A stretch of 9,195 bases of DNA from a bacterium. GTDB lineage: Bacteria > Desulfobacterota > GWC2-55-46. The stretch's first letter is position 1. The number at the start of each line of letters is the position of its first letter. Under the pieces are notes generated by a model. It had not been told where the DNA came from and did not search any database. It saw only the letters and a list, made by a program, of their open reading frames with translations. The position numbers and the translations under genes are program-made. The DNA is taken from positions 1-9,195 of the forward strand of contig DAIDBB010000583.1 of NCBI GenBank assembly GCA_027310325.1. Direction: 5' to 3'. Below, in pieces: positions 6,398 through 9,195 of this stretch.

Positions 6398-7612
6398 CTA
6401 TGTCCTGTAAGCCGAATTTATCCTGACGTAATCATAAGAAAGGTCCGTTGTCCAGACCTTAGCGGAAGACCTGCCGGCATTGAGCCTCACTTCGACCGAG
6501 ACGTCACTCGCTTTTATCGCCTTAGCCGCCCTGGTTTCGTTGCCGGTATCGAGTCCGCCCTTGACAACCGGCACGCCGTTGAAGGAGATATCCACCCGGT
6601 CTTCCTTCATCCTTATTCCGGCCCTGCCTAAAGCGGCCAGGATCCTCCCCCAGTTGGGGTCGCCCCCGAAAAAGGCGGTCTTTACGAGAAAGGATTCGGC
6701 TATGGACCTGGCTGCGCTACGCGCATCCTTCGCAGACGCGGCTCCGGTCAGATTTATCTCAATAAACCTTGTGGCGCCCTCTCCGTCCCTGACGACCATG
6801 TGGGCGAGCTTTAAAGAAACCTCGTTCAAAAGTCCTGAGAATATCTTGAATGCCGGGGAATCGGCCTTTATCTCCCCGCACCCGCTGAGACCGTTGGCAA
6901 AGGCAAGGACCGTGTCATTGGTCGAGGTGTCGTTATCGACGACGATGCTGTTGAACGTCAGGTCCACGGCGGACGTGAGGGCGCGTTTCAGGGCGGAATT
7001 GCCTATCTCCGCGTCCGTCGCTATGAAGGCGAGCATTGTAGCCATATTCGGGCATATCATCCCTGCGCCCTTCGCAAACCCGGCCACGGTCACTGTTTTG
7101 CCGTTTATCCCGGCTTTCGAAACCGCCGTCTTCGCGAAGGCGTCAGTAGTCATAATGGCCTCGGCCGCTTGAGGCAGACCATCGTAGCTCAGGTTTTTTA
7201 CTAAGGCCGGGACCCCTTTTTCGACCTTCTCGACCGGCAAGGGCACGCCGATAACGCCGGTCGAGCAGACGAGTATGCTTCCCTTGCCGCTTCCCAGCGC
7301 ATTTTCGACGGCCGACGCCATCCGCTCGGTGTCTCTATACCCTCTCCTACCCGTGCATGCGTTCGCATTGCCGCTATTTACGATTACCCCCCTTGACACC
7401 CCTTTCCTTAACCTCCTGATGTCGAGGACGACGGGGGCGGCTTTCACCCTGTTTGTCGTGAAAACCCCGGCCGTATTGGCGGGGACATCGCTTAAAAGGA
7501 GGGCCAGGTCCTTTTTGCCTGTTTTTTTTATGCCGCATGAAATGCCCGAAGCCTTGAAGCCGGGCACCTTGAGGTCAATGTTTTTCGGGGAAAGATCTTT
7601 GTACGGTGGCAT
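6398..7612 (-). CDS. argJ: Bifunctional glutamate N-acetyltransferase / ornithine acetyltransferase (ArgJ)
   Basis: 404 residues from the ATG at 7612. ArgJ recycles the acetyl group from N-acetylornithine to glutamate in arginine synthesis; forms that also use acetyl-CoA carry out the first step too. It is made as a precursor that cleaves itself into alpha and beta chains. The signatures are all present: VNSGNANACTG (about 78-88), IMTTDAF (153-159), the self-cleavage site KGAGMICPNMATMLAF with the nucleophile Thr192 of ATML, FNSIVVDNDTSTNDT (220-234), FGGDPNWGRILAA (315-327) and the C-terminal TTDLSYDYVRINSAYRT. The length is normal. A GTG directly precedes the ATG; I chose the ATG because GAAAG sits six bases before it, against three for the GTG. 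It follows secA by under 70 bp and precedes the HEPN gene by 29 bp. Whether it is mono- or bifunctional cannot be told from sequence alone. Confidence 0.96.
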   Translation of the reverse strand: MPPYKDLSPKNIDLKVPGFKASGISCGIKKTGKKDLALLLSDVPANTAGVFTTNRVKAAPVVLDIRRLRKGVSRGVIVNSGNANACTGRRGYRDTERMASAVENALGSGKGSILVCSTGVIGVPLPVEKVEKGVPALVKNLSYDGLPQAAEAIMTTDAFAKTAVSKAGINGKTVTVAGFAKGAGMICPNMATMLAFIATDAEIGNSALKRALTSAVDLTFNSIVVDNDTSTNDTVLAFANGLSGCGEIKADSPAFKIFSGLLNEVSLKLAHMVVRDGEGATRFIEINLTGAASAKDARSAARSIAESFLVKTAFFGGDPNWGRILAALGRAGIRMKEDRVDISFNGVPVVKGGLDTGNETRAAKAIKASDVSVEVRLNAGRSSAKVWTTDLSYDYVRINSAYRT

Positions 7613-7680
7613 CACTAACTTTCAGGAAAAGTTTTTTGTATACCGCCAGCTGATAAGTTGAAATGTATATGACTGGGCAT

Positions 7681-9195
7681 CTATATGTCGGCGCCGCAGC
7701 ACCTCTTGTACTTCTTGCCGCTTCCGCAGGGACACGGGTCGTTCCTTCCGACCTTGTCACCCTGGCGGGTAACGGGCTGCTCTTTGTCAGGCTCCGAGCT
7801 CTCCTCGCCGCGGCCGTATTTAAGCTTCCTGGGTTTCTGCCGCATCGACCTCGGCTTATGCTCCCGGGGCTTGCTAGCCTCTCCTTCTTCCTCGTTCTTT
7901 TCAATATGTACCTTGAAGAGCCTCTCGGTTACGTCGGTTTTAAGCGTCGATATCATGCCGACAAAGAGCTCAAAGCCTTCCTTCTTGTACTCCTGCAGCG
8001 GGTTTTTTTGGCCGTATCCGCGAAGCCCTATGCCTCCCTTAAGATGGTCCATGGAAAGGAGGTGGTCTTTCCAGAGGGTATCAAGGGTATGAAGGAGTAT
8101 TATCTTCTCGAAATTCGCGAAACCTTCCTCCCCAACGAGCGCCACTTTATCGTTATAGGACTTCCAGGCCTTTTCGACGATAAATTCCGTCAGCGCCTGT
8201 CTGTTGTTTACGCCTTCGGTCTCAGCGGACTCCAGGCGTATACCGAAGTGCCCGAAGAGTGCGTCGTTAACGGCCTTCGCGTCCCATTCATCGGGATGCG
8301 ATTTTTCTTCGATATGGGCTTTCACGGTCTCTTCGGCGACTTCGGCGCTGAATTCCTTGACCATGTCCCTGAGCCCCTGCTGCGAGAGGATCTGCCTCCT
8401 GTAGCCGTACGCGACCTCCCTCTGCTGGTTCATGACGTCGTCATATTCGAGGAGGTGTTTCCTTATGTCAAAGTTATGCGCCTCGACCTTTTTCTGGGCG
8501 TTCTCTATCGCCCTTGTAACTAGTCCGTGCTCTATCGGAACGTCCTCTTCCATGCCTATGCGGCTCATTATGGAAGCGATCCTGTCGCTCCCGAATATCC
8601 TAAGGAGGTCGTCCTCGAGAGAGAGGTAGAACCTGGATGAACCCGGGTCTCCCTGTCTTCCAGCGCGCCCGCGGAGCTGGTTGTCGATACGCCTTGATTC
8701 GTGGCGTTCGGTGCCTACGATGTGAAGGCCGCCAAGCTCGAGGACTTTCTGTTTCTCTTCTTCGCAGAGCGCCTTTACGGCTTCCAGGGCCTCATGGTAC
8801 ATCTCTGTCGTGTCGTCCTTTCCCGCGCGCGCAGCGGCAAGGAAGGAGGGATTTCCGCCGAGAAGGATATCCGTGCCCCTGCCGGCCATGTTCGTCGAAA
8901 TGGTCACGGCATTTAGCCTTCCGGCCTGCGCGACTATCTCGGCCTCGCGCTCATGGTGCTTGGCGTTAAGGACGTGGTGCGCTATGCCTTGCTTTGAAAG
9001 TAGGCTCGATAGCTTCTCGGAGTCTTCTATCGAGATCGTGCCCACAAGGATGGGCCTACCTTTTTCGTGCCATTCCGCTATTTCCTTCAAGACCGCCCTG
9101 AACTTCTCTTTCTTGGTCTTATAGACGAGGTCCGGGGAATCCGACCTCGCAAGCTCCCTGTTCGTCGGTATTACGATGACCTCAAGGTTATATAT
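7681..9195 (-). CDS. secA: Preprotein translocase ATPase SecA, C-terminal 504 residues (5' end beyond window)
   Basis: SecA is the cytoplasmic motor that pushes unfolded preproteins through SecYEG. The frame is open to the right edge and enters at the conserved IYNLEVIVIPTNR segment, so roughly the first 370-380 residues (NBD1 and most of the preprotein-binding domain) are missing. Visible parts, numbered in the fragment: NBD2 with VGTISIEDSE (51-60), TNMAGRGTDILLGG (101-114) and RRIDNQLRGRAGRQGDPGSS (168-187); helical scaffold and wing regions (about 210-360); LDTLWKDHLLSMDHLKGGIGLRGY (371-394); and the C-terminal SEC-C zinc motif C488-x-C490-x8-C499-C500, which in the family binds zinc and contacts SecB or ribosome/lipid. 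A charged, Lys/Arg/Glu-rich linker (431-480) joins them. A start at 9090 is not real; it is an internal TTG in the middle of NBD2. argJ follows. Confidence 0.98.
   Translation of the reverse strand: MYNLEVIVIPTNRELARSDSPDLVYKTKKEKFRAVLKEIAEWHEKGRPILVGTISIEDSEKLSSLLSKQGIAHHVLNAKHHEREAEIVAQAGRLNAVTISTNMAGRGTDILLGGNPSFLAAARAGKDDTTEMYHEALEAVKALCEEEKQKVLELGGLHIVGTERHESRRIDNQLRGRAGRQGDPGSSRFYLSLEDDLLRIFGSDRIASIMSRIGMEEDVPIEHGLVTRAIENAQKKVEAHNFDIRKHLLEYDDVMNQQREVAYGYRRQILSQQGLRDMVKEFSAEVAEETVKAHIEEKSHPDEWDAKAVNDALFGHFGIRLESAETEGVNNRQALTEFIVEKAWKSYNDKVALVGEEGFANFEKIILLHTLDTLWKDHLLSMDHLKGGIGLRGYGQKNPLQEYKKEGFELFVGMISTLKTDVTERLFKVHIEKNEEEGEASKPREHKPRSMRQKPRKLKYGRGEESSEPDKEQPVTRQGDKVGRNDPCPCGSGKKYKRCCGADI

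Noticed and set aside
6480..7172. A 230-codon plus-strand open frame inside argJ
   Set aside because: It is antisense to argJ motifs such as the ATML cleavage site; codon-phase shadow only.
7575..7904. A 109-codon minus-strand frame spanning the secA-argJ junction
   Set aside because: It overlaps both genes out of frame and is Arg/Ser-rich low-quality sequence without a ribosome site of note.
7663..8523. A 286-codon plus-strand open frame across the secA 3' end
   Set aside because: It is antisense to conserved SecA sequence including the SEC-C zinc motif, and its product resembles no known family.
9088..9090. TTG at 9090 as the start of a short SecA-like gene
   Set aside because: The frame continues upstream to the window edge with conserved SecA sequence (IYNLEVIVIPTNR), so the gene is simply cut by the window.

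Overview
The window is a chromosomal segment, mid-to-high in GC by eye, in which every convincing gene is on the minus strand, so the genes read from right to left. Codon use leans on AGG for arginine and ATA for isoleucine. The gene set is secA, argJ, a prepilin peptidase, an NtrC-type two-component pair and minor pilins. Together with a sigma-54 promoter, this suggests a Gram-negative bacterium of the former Deltaproteobacteria (Thermodesulfobacteriota/Desulfobacterota, Geobacter-like) or perhaps Nitrospirota. The phylum is an inference; no marker here settles it.

Right block (9195 to 5946): the C-terminal 504 residues of SecA (cut by the window edge), then argJ (bifunctional ornithine acetyltransferase), then a small HEPN-domain protein. 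The gaps are 68 and 29 bp, so co-transcription is plausible. SecA and ArgJ are housekeeping proteins; the HEPN protein has no recognisable partner here.

Middle spacer (5662-5945, 284 bp): no gene, but it holds three separate inverted repeats in a partly AT-rich sequence. It separates the housekeeping block from the pilus block and may carry dispersed repeats or transcription signals.

Left block (5661 to 1): a type IV pilus / pseudopilin assembly module. pilD (prepilin peptidase/N-methylase), a membrane sensor kinase and a PilR-like sigma-54 activator form one probable operon; kinase and regulator overlap by 20 bp. A second unit follows: a FimT/GspH-like prepilin, a PilV-like prepilin and a PilW-like prepilin, the last cut by the left edge. 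A near-consensus sigma-54 promoter (GG-N10-GC spacing exact) lies between the regulator gene and the first minor pilin. A simple model is that PilD cleaves and methylates the three prepilins, and that the kinase-regulator pair controls their transcription through RNA polymerase-sigma-54.

The points that most deserve a second look are the sigma-54 promoter beside its likely activator, a GAFTDA (not GAFTGA) sigma-54-contact motif in that activator, a PilW-like protein running into a fibronectin type III-like domain, a stand-alone HEPN protein lacking the usual histidine, and the repeat-rich spacer. I see no phage, transposase, CRISPR array, RNA gene or recognisable defence system, and nothing I would call a wholly new system.
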